Below are positions 1-9,658 of a stretch of 64,000 nt of DNA, in pieces. The first letter of the stretch is position 1. Each line of letters opens with the position of its first letter. The stretch lies in NCBI RefSeq assembly GCF_021432065.1, contig NZ_CP090364.1, positions 1,936,601 through 2,000,600 of the forward strand. Direction: 5' to 3'. Under the pieces are notes generated by a model. The model did not search any database, was not told the origin of the DNA, and was given only the letters and a program-made list of their open reading frames with translations. A program made the translations under genes and the position numbers. Source of the DNA: Photobacterium sp. TLY01 (GTDB lineage Bacteria; Pseudomonadota; Gammaproteobacteria; Enterobacterales; Vibrionaceae).

Positions 1-789
1 GTCCAGCTTTGCCTGCAGGGAGTACACCATGCCTTCGACATATTCCAGCTCCAGATCCGAGGTCGTGCTTATTGCATCCTGAATGGCAAGCAGCTGGGTT
101 TGCAGCTGATCCCCGGCGGCTTGCAGGGTGTCCTGAAGCTCGCGCAGGGTACTGGAGGTTTCATTGAGAAGACTTTCACAGTTGGTGATAGCCGCACGCC
201 AGTCCTGATTGAGCAGTTCAGCAATGTCTTCTTTCACCTGCTGTTGCTGCTCATCCATGGTGCGCTGGTTCAGATCGATCCGATCAAAAATCTCGGCCAC
301 TGAATATTTCAGTACCGCGTAGACGTTGATTTTCCAGTGCTGTTCATCACCGCCTTCATGGGCAGCCACCGCCGCTTTATTCAGCTCATCGGCCACCATC
401 GCCAGTTGTATCGACAGTTTCATCGATGAGAACTCACGATGACGGGCGTAGTAATCGGCAATCCCCAGTGCCAGCGGACTGAGCCGGTAGATACTGGCCC
501 CTTCTGTCATCTCACTGGTAAAACGGGAAATCAGACGCTGGCGGACCAGTTCGTTGATTGCGTTATTGGCGCGGAAAACCAGGGTGTCTTTTGACTGATC
601 AAACATATCGCTCACGATTTTGAACGCATCGACCAGCTCACCTTCCCCCAGTTCCTCATCCAGACGCTCGCCGCTTAACACGGCAATCGCCAATAAAAAT
701 GCCAGTCTTTCCGTTGGCAGGTTAAGGGCGAATTCATGTTGTTTCACCCAGGTCACCAGCTCAGGAACAGTCTGGGATTGGTCACTCAT
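1..789 (-). CDS. mukF: Chromosome partition protein MukF (kleisin), 3' part cut off by the window edge
   Basis: MukF is the kleisin subunit of the MukBEF condensin, bridging MukB heads and recruiting MukE for chromosome compaction and segregation. The first 263 codons are present; the family is about 440 residues, so the C-terminal MukB-binding part lies outside the window. The visible N-terminus ([17 protein letters not shown]) and the following helical, winged-helix-like dimerisation region (roughly residues 1-120), then coiled-coil-prone Gln/Glu/Leu-rich helices, match MukF. The ATG at 789 follows cmoM by 50 bases on the same strand, the cmoM-mukF order known from enterobacteria and vibrios. 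mukE and mukB would be expected further left. Confidence 0.95.
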   Translation of the reverse strand, partial: MSDQSQTVPELVTWVKQHEFALNLPTERLAFLLAIAVLSGERLDEELGEGELVDAFKIVSDMFDQSKDTLVFRANNAINELVRQRLISRFTSEMTEGASIYRLSPLALGIADYYARHREFSSMKLSIQLAMVADELNKAAVAAHEGGDEQHWKINVYAVLKYSVAEIFDRIDLNQRTMDEQQQQVKEDIAELLNQDWRAAITNCESLLNETSSTLRELQDTLQAAGDQLQTQLLAIQDAISTTSDLELEYVEGMVYSLQAKLD

Positions 790-839
790 CCGTTGTCCTT
801 ATTTGTTAGATTTATTACTTGCAACCGGCTTTAAGTTTC

Positions 840-1634
840 TTACTGCAACGGTTTCTGAGCGTATACATGGATATACCGCCCTAAAGATAAATACGGTTCC
901 TGGCGGCAGAGGCGCTGCTCCATCGCCAGTAATTGTTCAAGACTGTACTCACCCACCCGGTCGGTACGCATGTAATCATGGAAAGTCCTTACACCGGTTT
1001 TGCCCAAAATGGTCAAACCGCCTTCCGTGAGCCATGCATACACCTCTTCCGGTGTCTGGGCCGACTGAGGCTGAAGTTTGAACCGCTTGCGGTGTGGCAT
1101 CCCTTGTTCGACGTGGGTTAGATTACCGCAAATCAGGTTCTTAAACAGCAAGCCATTATAGTTATAAAACATGACGGAGATGATCCCGCCCGGTTTCAGC
1201 TGTGTCATCAGGTGTTCAAGGGCTGCACGCGGATCGCTCAGCCATTCCATCACCGCATGGAACAAAATCAAATCGACCGGTTCATCCAGATAGTGATCCA
1301 CCTGCTGCACCGGACAATGAATGAGTCGATATTGCTCAAGCAGGCCATTTTTGGCAATTTCCGCACCTGCCAGTTTCAGCATTTCTCCAGAAAGATCACA
1401 TAAAGTGATTTTATGACCACGTTTCGCAATTAATTGCGACAACTGTCCCATTCCGCCGCCAGCATCCAGCACATGCAATACTGTGCCCTGCGGTGCTGAT
1501 CTCGCGTCAAGGGTATGTAAAATCTGCTCCAAATCTTGCCATACGACAGTCTGACGGATCAGCCCTTTTGCTGTACCGTAGATGTTTTCTGAGAACTTTT
1601 GGGCTAAATCATCAAAATTTCGATCTCTGATCAC
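840..1634 (-). CDS. cmoM: tRNA 5-carboxymethoxyuridine methyltransferase CmoM (formerly SmtA)
   Basis: This SAM-dependent methyltransferase converts cmo5U to its methyl ester at wobble position 34 of certain tRNAs. At 264 residues it has normal family length. The Rossmann SAM motif is visible as LDAGGGMGQLSQ around residues 55-66, followed by the acidic strand end CDLSGEM and a post-motif FHAVMEWLSDPR, all hallmarks of CmoM. The C-terminus carries the conserved EPYLSLGRYIHVYA block. It is the first gene of the leftward cmoM-mukF unit and is divergent from elyC, with about 117 bases between the two starts holding both promoters. Confidence 0.95.
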   Translation of the reverse strand: MIRDRNFDDLAQKFSENIYGTAKGLIRQTVVWQDLEQILHTLDARSAPQGTVLHVLDAGGGMGQLSQLIAKRGHKITLCDLSGEMLKLAGAEIAKNGLLEQYRLIHCPVQQVDHYLDEPVDLILFHAVMEWLSDPRAALEHLMTQLKPGGIISVMFYNYNGLLFKNLICGNLTHVEQGMPHRKRFKLQPQSAQTPEEVYAWLTEGGLTILGKTGVRTFHDYMRTDRVGEYSLEQLLAMEQRLCRQEPYLSLGRYIHVYAQKPLQ

Positions 1635-1751
1635 GTCAGTTTTCGTTATGATAGTGGCCTAGTCAGATGCTTATTGTGTCACAAGCTTTAGAGTAATAAA
1701 GGCTTGGAGCACGTATTCAAGCTCAATTGCTGAAATTTCGGACGACCTGAT

Positions 1752-2564
1752 ATGTTTGAACTGAAAAAAATCTTGTCAGCTTTTTTGATGCCGCTTCCTT
1801 TGCTACTGATCGTGGGCATCACAGGGCTGATGATACTCTGGTTTACCCGCCGCCCTAAGTTGGCCGGGTACATGCTGGCCGTCTCCTTACTGGGTATTTT
1901 CCTGGTCGCCTTTCAGCCTGTCTCCAGCAGCTTGCTCACCCCTTTAGAGCGCCAGTATAAAGGCTATATCCCATCCGGTCAGCCGGTTGATTACATCATG
2001 GTGTTAGGCAACAGCCATGTGGTCGACAAAGATCTGCCTATCACTTCTGAGCTGTCACGCGCTTCGCTGATGCGCCTTGCAGAAGCCATCCGTATTCATA
2101 ATCTTTCACCTGGCTCCAAAATCATTCTGTCAGGCTATGACGGAGGCACTGAAATCAGTCAGGCTCGGATGATGGCCAAAGTAGCCATTGCTTTAGGAGT
2201 CAACAAACTGGATATCCTTCTGCTGGAAACCGCGAAAGACACCTGGGAAGAAGCCTTTCAGGCGGCTTCTGTGGTCGGTAAACGCAATTTAGTACTTGTG
2301 ACCTCAGCCAGCCATATGCCGCGCGCTATCGCCGAGTTCAACCAGGCGGGCCTGAGCCCGATCCCCGCCCCGACGAATTATCTCGCCAGTGATGAAATTC
2401 ATCAGCCTTGGCTGAAATACGCACCGAAAGCGCAGTATCTGGAACAAACAGAGCGATTCTGGCACGAAACGCTGGGCAAATGGTGGCAAAAGCTTCGCGA
2501 CATGGCCGACAGTGCCGCGCCTGTCAATGTCGTACAGCCGGTCGCACAAAACACCGCAGCCTGA
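1752..2564 (+). CDS. elyC: Envelope biogenesis factor ElyC (DUF218 family)
   Basis: ElyC is an inner-membrane protein needed for normal peptidoglycan assembly and undecaprenyl-phosphate economy in Escherichia coli; its chemistry is not settled. The 270-residue product has two N-terminal hydrophobic segments (about 10-30 and 38-58) followed by a periplasmic DUF218 domain with the conserved VLGNSHVVD, LSGYDGG and LVTSASHMPRA blocks. The C-terminal tail after residue 245 is Ala/Val-rich and probably unstructured. Neighbours cmoM and mukF match the enterobacterial arrangement. The ATG at 1752 gives the expected short cytoplasmic N-terminus. Confidence 0.93.
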   Translation: MFELKKILSAFLMPLPLLLIVGITGLMILWFTRRPKLAGYMLAVSLLGIFLVAFQPVSSSLLTPLERQYKGYIPSGQPVDYIMVLGNSHVVDKDLPITSELSRASLMRLAEAIRIHNLSPGSKIILSGYDGGTEISQARMMAKVAIALGVNKLDILLLETAKDTWEEAFQAASVVGKRNLVLVTSASHMPRAIAEFNQAGLSPIPAPTNYLASDEIHQPWLKYAPKAQYLEQTERFWHETLGKWWQKLRDMADSAAPVNVVQPVAQNTAA

Positions 2565-2578
2565 AACATTTCAATATC

Positions 2579-2601
2579 ACAGCCAGTACAACGCTGGCTG
2601 T
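2579..2601 (+). terminator. Hairpin behind elyC, weak terminator
   Basis: ACAGCCAG (2579-2586) and CTGGCTGT (2594-2601) form a perfect 8-bp stem 15 bases after the elyC stop. The following bases (CATTTC) are only mildly T-rich, so termination strength is uncertain. Confidence 0.5.
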
Positions 2602-2800
2602 CATTTCACCATCATTTTCTTCAATCGGTTACATCTTCATCAATATTCCATTTGGTTTTAACATGTTCTATTTTTGAATAGTTAAAGTAATTAGGAAACA
2701 TTCCTTAAACTCCGCTTAATCCCTATGATGCTGAAAACATTTGATGACAGTTCTGCGCAACATCTTATGCAGGCTGGATACCTTATAAATAGAGAGTTGT

Positions 2801-4189
2801 ATGTATCTAATCGTGAACCTGGCAATCTTTGCGCTGCTGATTGCCTTTCTGGTGAAACAACAAAAAAGTGATCAAACCCTGTCTAAACGTGTGTTTACCG
2901 GTCTGGGGCTGGGTGTGCTTTTTGGTGCGGCACTGCAGTTTATTTACGGTGCCGGCCATGAAACCATTGCCACTACACTCAAATACGTCGGTATTGTTGG
3001 TTCAGGCTATGTCAGCCTGCTGAAAATGATCGTGATGCCTTTGATCATGGTGTCGATTATTGCCGCTATCGTCAAAGTGAAAAATGCTGGTTCACTGGGC
3101 AAGATCTCTGGCCTGAGTATCGGTATCCTGCTGGCAACCACAGCCGTGTCGGCTCTGATCGGTATTCTGGTCAGCAACCTGTTCGGTCTGAGCGCTGAAG
3201 GCATTGTTCAGGGCGCGCGTGAAATTGCCCGTGGTGAAGCACTGCAGACCCGTCTGGCCTCGGTAGAAACCCTGTCTCTGGCTGACATGATTATTTCATT
3301 CTTCCCGGGTAATCCGTTTGCCGATCTGGCCGGCAGCCGTCCAACCTCAACCATTGCCGTGGTGATCTTCTCGGCCTTCATTGGTGTAGCGAGCCTGACG
3401 GTTATCCGCACTCAGCCTGAACTGGGCAAGAGCCTGGAAACTTTCGTCAATGTGGCACAGGAAGTGGTCCGTACGCTGGTGCGTATGGTGCTGGCCCTGA
3501 CGCCGTATGGCGTACTGGCCCTGATGACCAAAGTCGTTGCCGGCTCAAACTACAGCGATATTCTGAACCTGCTCAACTTCGTTGTCGCCTCTTACGTCGG
3601 TCTGGGACTGATTCTGGTGATGCACCTGATTCTGGTCGCTGGTGTCGGTGTCAACCCGGTGCGCTTCCTGAAAAAAATCCTGCCGGTACTGACGTTCGCC
3701 TTCACCTCGCGTTCAAGCGCAGGCACTCTGCCGCTGAACATTGAAACTCAGGTGAAAAAACTGGGTAACGGTGAAGCGGTGTCTAACTTCTCTGCCTCGT
3801 TCGGTGCCACCATGGGCCAGAACGGCTGTGCAGGTCTGTATCCTGCCATGCTGGCGGTGATGATTGCCCCGACCCTGGGCATTAATCCGCTGGATCCGGG
3901 TTTTATGCTGACCCTGATTGCGATCGTTACTATCAGTTCCTTCGGTATTGCCGGTGTCGGTGGCGGAGCAACGTTTGCTGCGATCATCGTGCTGTCTGCA
4001 CTGGATATGCCTGTGGCACTGGCTGGCCTGCTGATTTCCATCGAGCCATTGATTGATATGGGCCGTACTGCGGTGAATGTCAGCGGCGCAATGACTGCCG
4101 GTACAGTCACATCCCGGGTACTGGGCCAGGCTGACAACAGCATTTTCGAGCGCGATGAAGAAATCAGTGGTGAGCGGGCCAACGCCTGA
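2801..4189 (+). CDS. tcyP: L-cystine transporter TcyP (YdjN), dicarboxylate/amino acid:cation symporter family
   Basis: TcyP imports L-cystine across the inner membrane using a cation gradient. The 462-residue protein has 8-10 hydrophobic segments and the family's substrate and ion signatures: FTSRSSAGTLPLN near residue 305 (the serine-rich re-entrant loop), GATMGQNGCAGLYPAM, and SIEPLIDMGRTAVNVSGAMTAG near the C-terminus. Close resemblance to E. coli YdjN throughout makes cystine more likely than glutamate as substrate. A GAGAG Shine-Dalgarno lies just before the ATG at 2801. In E. coli this gene is controlled by CysB; a short inverted repeat (AGGAA-ACA-TTCCT, 2693-2705) sits upstream but I cannot assign it to CysB. 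Confidence 0.93.
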   Translation: MYLIVNLAIFALLIAFLVKQQKSDQTLSKRVFTGLGLGVLFGAALQFIYGAGHETIATTLKYVGIVGSGYVSLLKMIVMPLIMVSIIAAIVKVKNAGSLGKISGLSIGILLATTAVSALIGILVSNLFGLSAEGIVQGAREIARGEALQTRLASVETLSLADMIISFFPGNPFADLAGSRPTSTIAVVIFSAFIGVASLTVIRTQPELGKSLETFVNVAQEVVRTLVRMVLALTPYGVLALMTKVVAGSNYSDILNLLNFVVASYVGLGLILVMHLILVAGVGVNPVRFLKKILPVLTFAFTSRSSAGTLPLNIETQVKKLGNGEAVSNFSASFGATMGQNGCAGLYPAMLAVMIAPTLGINPLDPGFMLTLIAIVTISSFGIAGVGGGATFAAIIVLSALDMPVALAGLLISIEPLIDMGRTAVNVSGAMTAGTVTSRVLGQADNSIFERDEEISGERANA

Positions 4190-4214
4190 CGAATCTGAAT
4201 CTCGTTATCAATCC

Positions 4215-4242
4215 ACAGCCCGGTCATTGACCGGGCTGTTTG
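4215..4242 (+). terminator. Rho-independent terminator of tcyP
   Basis: ACAGCCCGGT (4215-4224) pairs perfectly with ACCGGGCTGT (4230-4239), 26 bases behind the tcyP stop, with a short T tail. It lies between convergent genes. Confidence 0.8.
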
Positions 4243-4280
4243 CATTCAGGGCTGGCACATTCTTATGTCATGCCCATTTT

Positions 4281-5591
4281 TCAAAACCTTTCCAGCGTTT
4301 TCATCATCTGATCAATCAGCGCAGCGCGCTTTCTGAAATCAACAAAAAAATTATTAATCAACAACACCAAGCCATCCCCTGTCTCTGGATCAATCATGAC
4401 TCGTGATAGAATGCCCGGCCCACCGCCATCATGGCCCCAGAATGCCCCGTACCTGGGAGATTTGAACTGAAACCAGCCCAACCCAAGCGAACTGCCCGTA
4501 CGGGGGTCGTGGCGCTGAACCTGCCACATGCTCTCCAGGGTTTCTCTTTGAAGCAAAGCAGGCGTCGTTTTATCCTGGGGCAAACAAGCACGCATCAGGG
4601 TGACAAATGCATTGGTGGAAGATCCTAACAAGGCCGCGGCATTCAACGGAGAGAAATACCTACAAGCATTGAAGGCAAAATAGGTTTTATGATCATCCGC
4701 TGTAACAGCCGTCTTGCTCAAATAGCCTCTGTCTTTCATTTGCTGGGTAAATACCGCCATGATTGGCGCGCGCGGGCTATTTTTGGCCTCGTAAGGCGTG
4801 ATGATTTTTCGCTGATCTAGATCGGCCTTTTGCCAGCCAACATCCTTCAGACCCAAGGGCGAAAAAATATACTGCTGGGTATAGTCTTCAAACGAGAGAC
4901 GGCTCACCTGCTCAATCAAACAGGCTGCGACCATGGTATTCAGGCTCGAATAACCTGAAATCACGCCAATGGGGTCCGGTGTTAGTTGCGAAAAATCTCC
5001 AGGTCGATAAGGATCAAACACCAGCTCCGGATTATATTGGGCGCCCTGCGGTGATAAATAAGTCGTGGCCCAGGTTTTCAAATCAACCGAATCCTGCTTG
5101 CAGAAGAAATCGGCCATGCTGTCAGGTGCTGATGTCATTCTGCGGGTCGACAGAGATGAGCTGTGGGTCAGCAAGTGATAAGGCGTGATTGCTGTGTCGG
5201 GAAAACGCGGATTGCGTAATATGAACCCCAGAAAGTCACTGACATCATCATCCAGCCGGACCTGATTTTGCTCCACCAGTTGCATCAGCGCTATCCAGGT
5301 CACCAGCTTAGAGACAGATCCCAGTGTCGGCCAAATGCTGTCCAGCGTTGCAGGCACTCTGTTTTCCAGATTCTGATACCCAAACCCTTTGCCCCACACC
5401 ATCTGACCATTTTTGATCAAAGCAACGCCGATAGATGCAGCTGGTAAATCGGTTAAAGCATCATTGAACATCTCATCCAAAGTCTCCTCCGGCGTTTCGG
5501 TGCCCTGGAGCCACCATGTGCTTGCAGTGCCCGCGACACCAGCGATCACAGCACTTTTCAGTAGGCCTCTTCGTGAAATCTTTTGCTTCAT
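4281..5591 (-). CDS. Tat-exported serine hydrolase of the beta-lactamase / penicillin-binding family (class C-like fold)
   Basis: The 436-residue product begins with a twin-arginine signal: SRRGLLK at residues 6-12, a hydrophobic stretch to about residue 27, then mature protein. The serine-hydrolase nucleophile motif is SVSK at 92-95 (S-x-x-K). The second motif is Tyr214-Ser-Ser rather than the usual Tyr-x-Asn, and HDGGGPG near residue 394 occupies the third (KTG/HxG) position. Such proteins include esterases, DD-peptidases, D-aminopeptidases and class C beta-lactamases; sequence alone does not tell which. It stands alone, convergent with tcyP and with its promoter region in 5592-5775. I would not predict antibiotic resistance from it. 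Confidence 0.85.
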   Translation of the reverse strand: MKQKISRRGLLKSAVIAGVAGTASTWWLQGTETPEETLDEMFNDALTDLPAASIGVALIKNGQMVWGKGFGYQNLENRVPATLDSIWPTLGSVSKLVTWIALMQLVEQNQVRLDDDVSDFLGFILRNPRFPDTAITPYHLLTHSSSLSTRRMTSAPDSMADFFCKQDSVDLKTWATTYLSPQGAQYNPELVFDPYRPGDFSQLTPDPIGVISGYSSLNTMVAACLIEQVSRLSFEDYTQQYIFSPLGLKDVGWQKADLDQRKIITPYEAKNSPRAPIMAVFTQQMKDRGYLSKTAVTADDHKTYFAFNACRYFSPLNAAALLGSSTNAFVTLMRACLPQDKTTPALLQRETLESMWQVQRHDPRTGSSLGLGWFQFKSPRYGAFWGHDGGGPGILSRVMIDPETGDGLVLLINNFFVDFRKRAALIDQMMKTLERF

Positions 5592-5775
5592 TTACCAGCC
5601 AATAACAGTTACCAAGGTTCAGAGATTGGCTAATCACCCGGAACAGGTGAACGTTCAAGCCACGCACCATTAAGCAACTGACTTTATATCATAAGGTGAA
5701 GGAATGTTCTGCGAAAGATATCACTGATGGGACAAGGACCTTTGAATACGGGTAAATCAGCATGGTGAATGAGAG

Positions 5776-5805
5776 AAAACAGCCGACCTTGTGGTCGGCT
5801 GTTTT
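5776..5805 (-). terminator. Bidirectional-looking terminator at the end of the kdsB operon
   Basis: AAAACAGCCGACC (5776-5788) and GGTCGGCTGTTTT (5793-5805) form a perfect 13-bp stem with a TTGT loop, 19 bases beyond the kdsB stop. T-runs flank it on both strands. Confidence 0.85.
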
Positions 5806-5823
5806 ATTTGCGGCAAATCCATC

Positions 5824-6570
5824 TTACTGAATCAGTAAACGGACTTTTTCCAGATCTTCCGGCGTGTCGACCCCTGCTGGAGGCGGCTCAATGGCGACAT
5901 CAACATGGATTTTTTCGCCGTGCCAGAGCACACGCAGTTGCTCCAGCGACTCGATTTTCTCAAGCGTGCTGGGTTCCCAACTGATATAGGTATTGATGAA
6001 GCCGGCCCGGTAGGCATAGATGCCGATATGGCGCAGCAGGTTCTGATGGATCTCCTGCGGGCGCTTGGCAAAGTTATCACGATCCCAGGGAATGGAAGCA
6101 CGGCTGAAATAGAGCGCGTAACCGTTTTTATCCATCACCACTTTCACGGCATTGGGATTAAACACTTCATCAGCGTGGTCAATCTCAACCGCCAGGGTAG
6201 CCATAGGCGCGTCACTGCGGGCCAGATTATCCGCCACCTGACGAATAATACTTGGCGGGATCATCGGCTCATCCCCCTGAACATTCACAACGATTTCATC
6301 CGCTGCGAGCTGGTACTTTTCGACCACTTCTGCGAGGCGCTCAGTGCCGGATTCATGATCGGCACGCGTGAGGCACACTTCACCGCCAAAGCTCGTCACC
6401 GCCTCTGCGATGCGCTGATCATCCGTCGCGACAATCACTTGCTTCGCACCGGCTTTGCTGGCTTGCTCGTACACCCACTGGATCATGGGTTTACCGGCGA
6501 TATCGGCCAGTGGCTTACCCGGTAAACGGGAGGATTGATAACGGGCCGGAATAATGACAGTGAATGCCAT
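5824..6570 (-). CDS. kdsB: 3-deoxy-manno-octulosonate cytidylyltransferase (CMP-KDO synthetase)
   Basis: KdsB activates KDO with CTP to give CMP-KDO for the inner core of lipopolysaccharide, in the cytoplasm. The 248-residue protein shows the nucleotidyltransferase signature [19 protein letters not shown] at residues 8-26 and [12 protein letters not shown] near residue 93. Its ATG (6568-6570) overlaps the TAA of ycaR by one base (TAATG), indicating translational coupling. It is the last gene of the leftward msbA-lpxK-ycaR-kdsB unit and is followed by a strong hairpin. Confidence 0.97.
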   Translation of the reverse strand: MAFTVIIPARYQSSRLPGKPLADIAGKPMIQWVYEQASKAGAKQVIVATDDQRIAEAVTSFGGEVCLTRADHESGTERLAEVVEKYQLAADEIVVNVQGDEPMIPPSIIRQVADNLARSDAPMATLAVEIDHADEVFNPNAVKVVMDKNGYALYFSRASIPWDRDNFAKRPQEIHQNLLRHIGIYAYRAGFINTYISWEPSTLEKIESLEQLRVLWHGEKIHVDVAIEPPPAGVDTPEDLEKVRLLIQ

Positions 6571-6749
6571 TACATCACCTCATCGGCACTCAAAGTGCGT
6601 GCTTCCGGTTCCAGCAGTACTGGAATACCGTCATGAATCGGATAAGCCAGGCGATCAAATTTACAAATCAGTTCATTATTGTCTTTATCAAAGTGCAGTT
6701 TGCCTTTGCATACCGGACAAGCAACGATCTCAAGCAGACGGTGATCCAT
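6570..6749 (-). CDS. ycaR: Small Trm112-family protein YcaR
   Basis: This is a 59-residue protein starting [18 protein letters not shown] and ending LSADEVM. The CPVC pair at residues 11-14 and the later single Cys at 29 are typical of the UPF0434/Trm112 family, small zinc-ribbon-like proteins; in bacteria their partner is unknown, while eukaryotic Trm112 activates methyltransferases. It overlaps the 3' end of lpxK by 20 bases and the kdsB start by one base, so it is embedded in the operon exactly as in E. coli (lpxK-ycaR-kdsB). Confidence 0.93.
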   Translation of the reverse strand: MDHRLLEIVACPVCKGKLHFDKDNNELICKFDRLAYPIHDGIPVLLEPEARTLSADEVM

Positions 6750-7743
6750 ATTGTTCCTTCACTTCTATAATTTTGTTCAGTAATTCGATTGACTGAGGCT
6801 CTGAAAGTTTGGCATCAACAGGCAGATACCACCAATTTTGCCGGGCAAATGCCTGACACTTCACCGCATCTTTTTCAGTCATCACCAGGTGTTCACCCTG
6901 CTCCGCCAGCGCTTCCAGTTCACTGGCCTCAAAAGCCTGGTGATCCGGGAAGGGCTGACAATGTACCGGCGTCACGCCCAGTGCATTTAAGGTGGCAAAA
7001 AACCGCGGCGGATGACCGATTCCGGCGATAGCCACAACCTTTTGCAGGCTGTCTGGTGTCCGTCGTTCGCCCGTCAGCAAATTCACCAGCTCTCCAGGCT
7101 CAAGATGCATGGCAATTTCATTGTGGCGGGCATCGCCACCATTGCAGATCAAAAAGTCGACCTCGCTCAGTCGGTCACAACGCTCGCGCAGTGGCCCCAT
7201 TGGAATCAATTGTTCATTGCCGAAGCGGCGTTGGCCGTCAATGACGACAATCTCAATATCTCTGGCGAGCGCGTAATGCTGAAGACCGTCATCGGTGATA
7301 ATGACATCGACGTCCTTTTCCAGCATTTGTACCGCTTCTGACCTGTTCGGGGAGACCACCACAGGGGCACAGGTACGGCTGGCAATCAAGACCGGCTCGT
7401 CACCCGCTTCCGCCGTGGTTGTGCGCTCACTCAGGCGCAGTGGGTAATGGTCTGACTTGCCGCCATAGCCGCGGGATACCACACCGACAGCGACCCCTTG
7501 TGCCTGAAGTTGTTCCACCAGCCAGATCACCACCGGCGTTTTACCGTTTCCGCCCGCCGTAATATTACCGACCACGACCACAGGAACGGAGGCGCGGTAC
7601 GCCACTTTTTTACCGGATTGGAAAGCATGGCGGCGACGGCGACTAATCCAGCCAAACAGCTTGCTCAGTGGCCAGAAGACAGGCGCCAGCGCCCATCCTG
7701 CCGGGTGGCGCTCAAACCAGATTTTTTCAATCAGATTTGCCAT
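6730..7743 (-). CDS. lpxK: Tetraacyldisaccharide 4'-kinase LpxK
   Basis: LpxK phosphorylates the 4' position of the lipid A disaccharide precursor at the inner membrane using ATP. At 337 residues it has usual length. The P-loop [12 protein letters not shown] is at residues 59-70, and the N-terminal hydrophobic/aromatic helix ([15 protein letters not shown]) is the membrane-association segment. The conserved SRGYGG and ITDDGLQH blocks follow. It starts 14 bases after msbA on the same strand and overlaps ycaR by 20 bases. Confidence 0.97.
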   Translation of the reverse strand: MANLIEKIWFERHPAGWALAPVFWPLSKLFGWISRRRRHAFQSGKKVAYRASVPVVVVGNITAGGNGKTPVVIWLVEQLQAQGVAVGVVSRGYGGKSDHYPLRLSERTTTAEAGDEPVLIASRTCAPVVVSPNRSEAVQMLEKDVDVIITDDGLQHYALARDIEIVVIDGQRRFGNEQLIPMGPLRERCDRLSEVDFLICNGGDARHNEIAMHLEPGELVNLLTGERRTPDSLQKVVAIAGIGHPPRFFATLNALGVTPVHCQPFPDHQAFEASELEALAEQGEHLVMTEKDAVKCQAFARQNWWYLPVDAKLSEPQSIELLNKIIEVKEQYGSPSA

Positions 7744-7757
7744 GAGACCCGCTCTGC

Positions 7758-9515
7758 TTATTCGCCAAACTGGATTCGGTGCAACTGCGCATAGGCGCCG
7801 TCTTTTTCCAGCAGCGCGGCATGGACACCGCGTTCGATGATCTCGCCTTCGTCCACCACCAGAATTTCATCGGCATTTTCAATGGTCGACAGGCGGTGTG
7901 CAATCACCAACACAGTTTTGTCTTTCTGCAACTCATCCAATGCGGCCTGAATCGCGCGCTCAGATTCAGTGTCCAGCGCCGATGTGGCTTCATCGAGGAT
8001 CAGTACAGGTGCATCACGTAACAGCGCACGGGCAATCGCGATACGTTGACGCTGACCACCGGATAAGCTGACGCCGTTTTCGCCAATCACCGTATCCAGT
8101 CCCTGATCCATCCCCTGGATAAAGTCCATGGCATAGGCCAGTTCTGCGGCTTTTTCGATATCTTCCCGGCTGTATTTGTCACCACTGGCATAGGCAATAT
8201 TATTGGCGATGGTGTCGTTAAACAGGTGCACGTTTTGCGACACAATCGCGACCTGATCGCGCAGATTGGCCAGTTTGTAATCATGAATGTCCCGCCCGTC
8301 AATCGTAATCAGGCCAGAATCAATGTCATAGAAGCGGGTAAGCAAATTCGCAATTGTACTTTTACCCGAGCCCGAGCGGCCAACCAGGGCCAGTGTTTTA
8401 CCTGCCGGTAAGTCAAAGCTCACATTGCGCAGCGCGGGGGTATCTTTGGTCGGATAGGTAAAAGTGACATCTTTAAAAGCCACATCCCCTTTCACACGCT
8501 GGGTTTCGTAAGTGCCGTGATCTTTTTCGGTTTCCAGCTCCAGGATGCCAAACAGTGTCTGGCACGCCGCCATACCACGCTGAAACTGAGAGGTGACATT
8601 GGTCAGCGCTTTCAGTGGGCGCATCATGCCGAACATGGCACCAAAGATCAGGGCAAACGTGCCGGGGGTCAGTTCATTGCGCAGCGTTTCGGTGTTGGCC
8701 AGGATCAGCACAGCCACCAGCGCCATTGACGCAATCAACTGAATCACAGGGTTGGCAATGGCCTGAGCCGACACCAGCTTCATGGTTTGCTGACGCATGC
8801 GATTGCTAACGTGTTCAAAACGGGTTTTTTCAACCTGCTGACCACCGTAACTCAAAACAACTTTGTGTCCTTTCAGCATCTGCTCAGCCGATGAGGTCAC
8901 AGAACCCATAGTGTCCTGCATATTTTTAGAAATACGGCGGAAACGTTTTGAGACCACACGAATACTGACCGCCACCACAGGGGCAATCACCAGCAAAATG
9001 GCAGACAACTGCCAGCTGTTCCAGAACATCATGCCCATCAGCGCAATAATGGTTGCGCCTTCACGGACCAGACTGACCAGCGCACCACTGGTTGCAGAGG
9101 CAACCTGCTCCGTGTCGTAGGTAATTCTGGATAAGAGCGCACCGGACGATTCTTTGTCAAAAAAACTGACCGGCATCGTCATGAAGTGATTAAACACCTG
9201 ACGACGCATATTCATCACAACATTGCCCGAGACCCAGGACAGGCAATAAGTGGAAACAAAACCGCTCAAGCCACGAACCAGCATCAATCCCAAAAGATAA
9301 ATAGGCATCATGGCCAGAAAGTTGGAATCTACGCTGTTGAGACCGCCAAAGCTTTCATCCATCAAAGGTTTGATCATGGATAACATCAATGCATCGCTGG
9401 CTGCATTAATGATCAGCGCGATAACGGCAGCAATCAAACCCGCTTTGTATAAGCTGATTGACGGCCAGAGTCGTTTGAACGTATCCCAGGTGGATTGATC
9501 GTTAGCTTGTTTCAT
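7758..9515 (-). CDS. msbA: Lipid A export ATP-binding/permease protein MsbA
   Basis: MsbA is a homodimeric ABC exporter that flips lipid A-core from the inner to the outer leaflet of the inner membrane. The 585 residues comprise a six-helix transmembrane domain (about 20-320) and a nucleotide-binding domain with Walker [10 protein letters not shown] (379-387), ABC signature [16 protein letters not shown], Walker [13 protein letters not shown] and switch histidine in IAHRLSTI. Its product works directly after LpxK and KdsB pathway steps, and those genes follow in the same operon. Confidence 0.97.
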   Translation of the reverse strand: MKQANDQSTWDTFKRLWPSISLYKAGLIAAVIALIINAASDALMLSMIKPLMDESFGGLNSVDSNFLAMMPIYLLGLMLVRGLSGFVSTYCLSWVSGNVVMNMRRQVFNHFMTMPVSFFDKESSGALLSRITYDTEQVASATSGALVSLVREGATIIALMGMMFWNSWQLSAILLVIAPVVAVSIRVVSKRFRRISKNMQDTMGSVTSSAEQMLKGHKVVLSYGGQQVEKTRFEHVSNRMRQQTMKLVSAQAIANPVIQLIASMALVAVLILANTETLRNELTPGTFALIFGAMFGMMRPLKALTNVTSQFQRGMAACQTLFGILELETEKDHGTYETQRVKGDVAFKDVTFTYPTKDTPALRNVSFDLPAGKTLALVGRSGSGKSTIANLLTRFYDIDSGLITIDGRDIHDYKLANLRDQVAIVSQNVHLFNDTIANNIAYASGDKYSREDIEKAAELAYAMDFIQGMDQGLDTVIGENGVSLSGGQRQRIAIARALLRDAPVLILDEATSALDTESERAIQAALDELQKDKTVLVIAHRLSTIENADEILVVDEGEIIERGVHAALLEKDGAYAQLHRIQFGE

Positions 9516-9547
9516 GTAAAACCGATTGTTATCTGTTAGTGGCGGTT

Positions 9548-9576
9548 ATTCTACTCGTTAACGGGTCATGCACCAA
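9548..9576 (-). promoter_or_regulatory. Candidate sigma-70 promoter for msbA-lpxK-ycaR-kdsB
   Basis: On the minus strand TTGGTG (9576-9571) and TAGAAT (9553-9548) are separated by exactly 17 bases and lie about 33-60 bases before the msbA ATG. The 143-base gap after comEC leaves room for an independent promoter. Prediction by eye only. Confidence 0.5.
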
Positions 9577-9658
9577 GTAAGTTGCAAGGCTCTCTTGCCT
9601 CTTATCTCCTGAAAAGCGATGGTTTTTTATCCGTTCAGACCAGGTTTGAGAAGCGCAA

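Noticed and set aside
2693-2705. AGGAA-ACA-TTCCT as a CysB site for tcyP
   Set aside because: CysB sites are poorly defined, and a 5-bp inverted repeat is expected by chance in such AT-rich sequence.
5905-6525. 206-codon open frame on the plus strand
   Set aside because: Antisense to kdsB; no domain.
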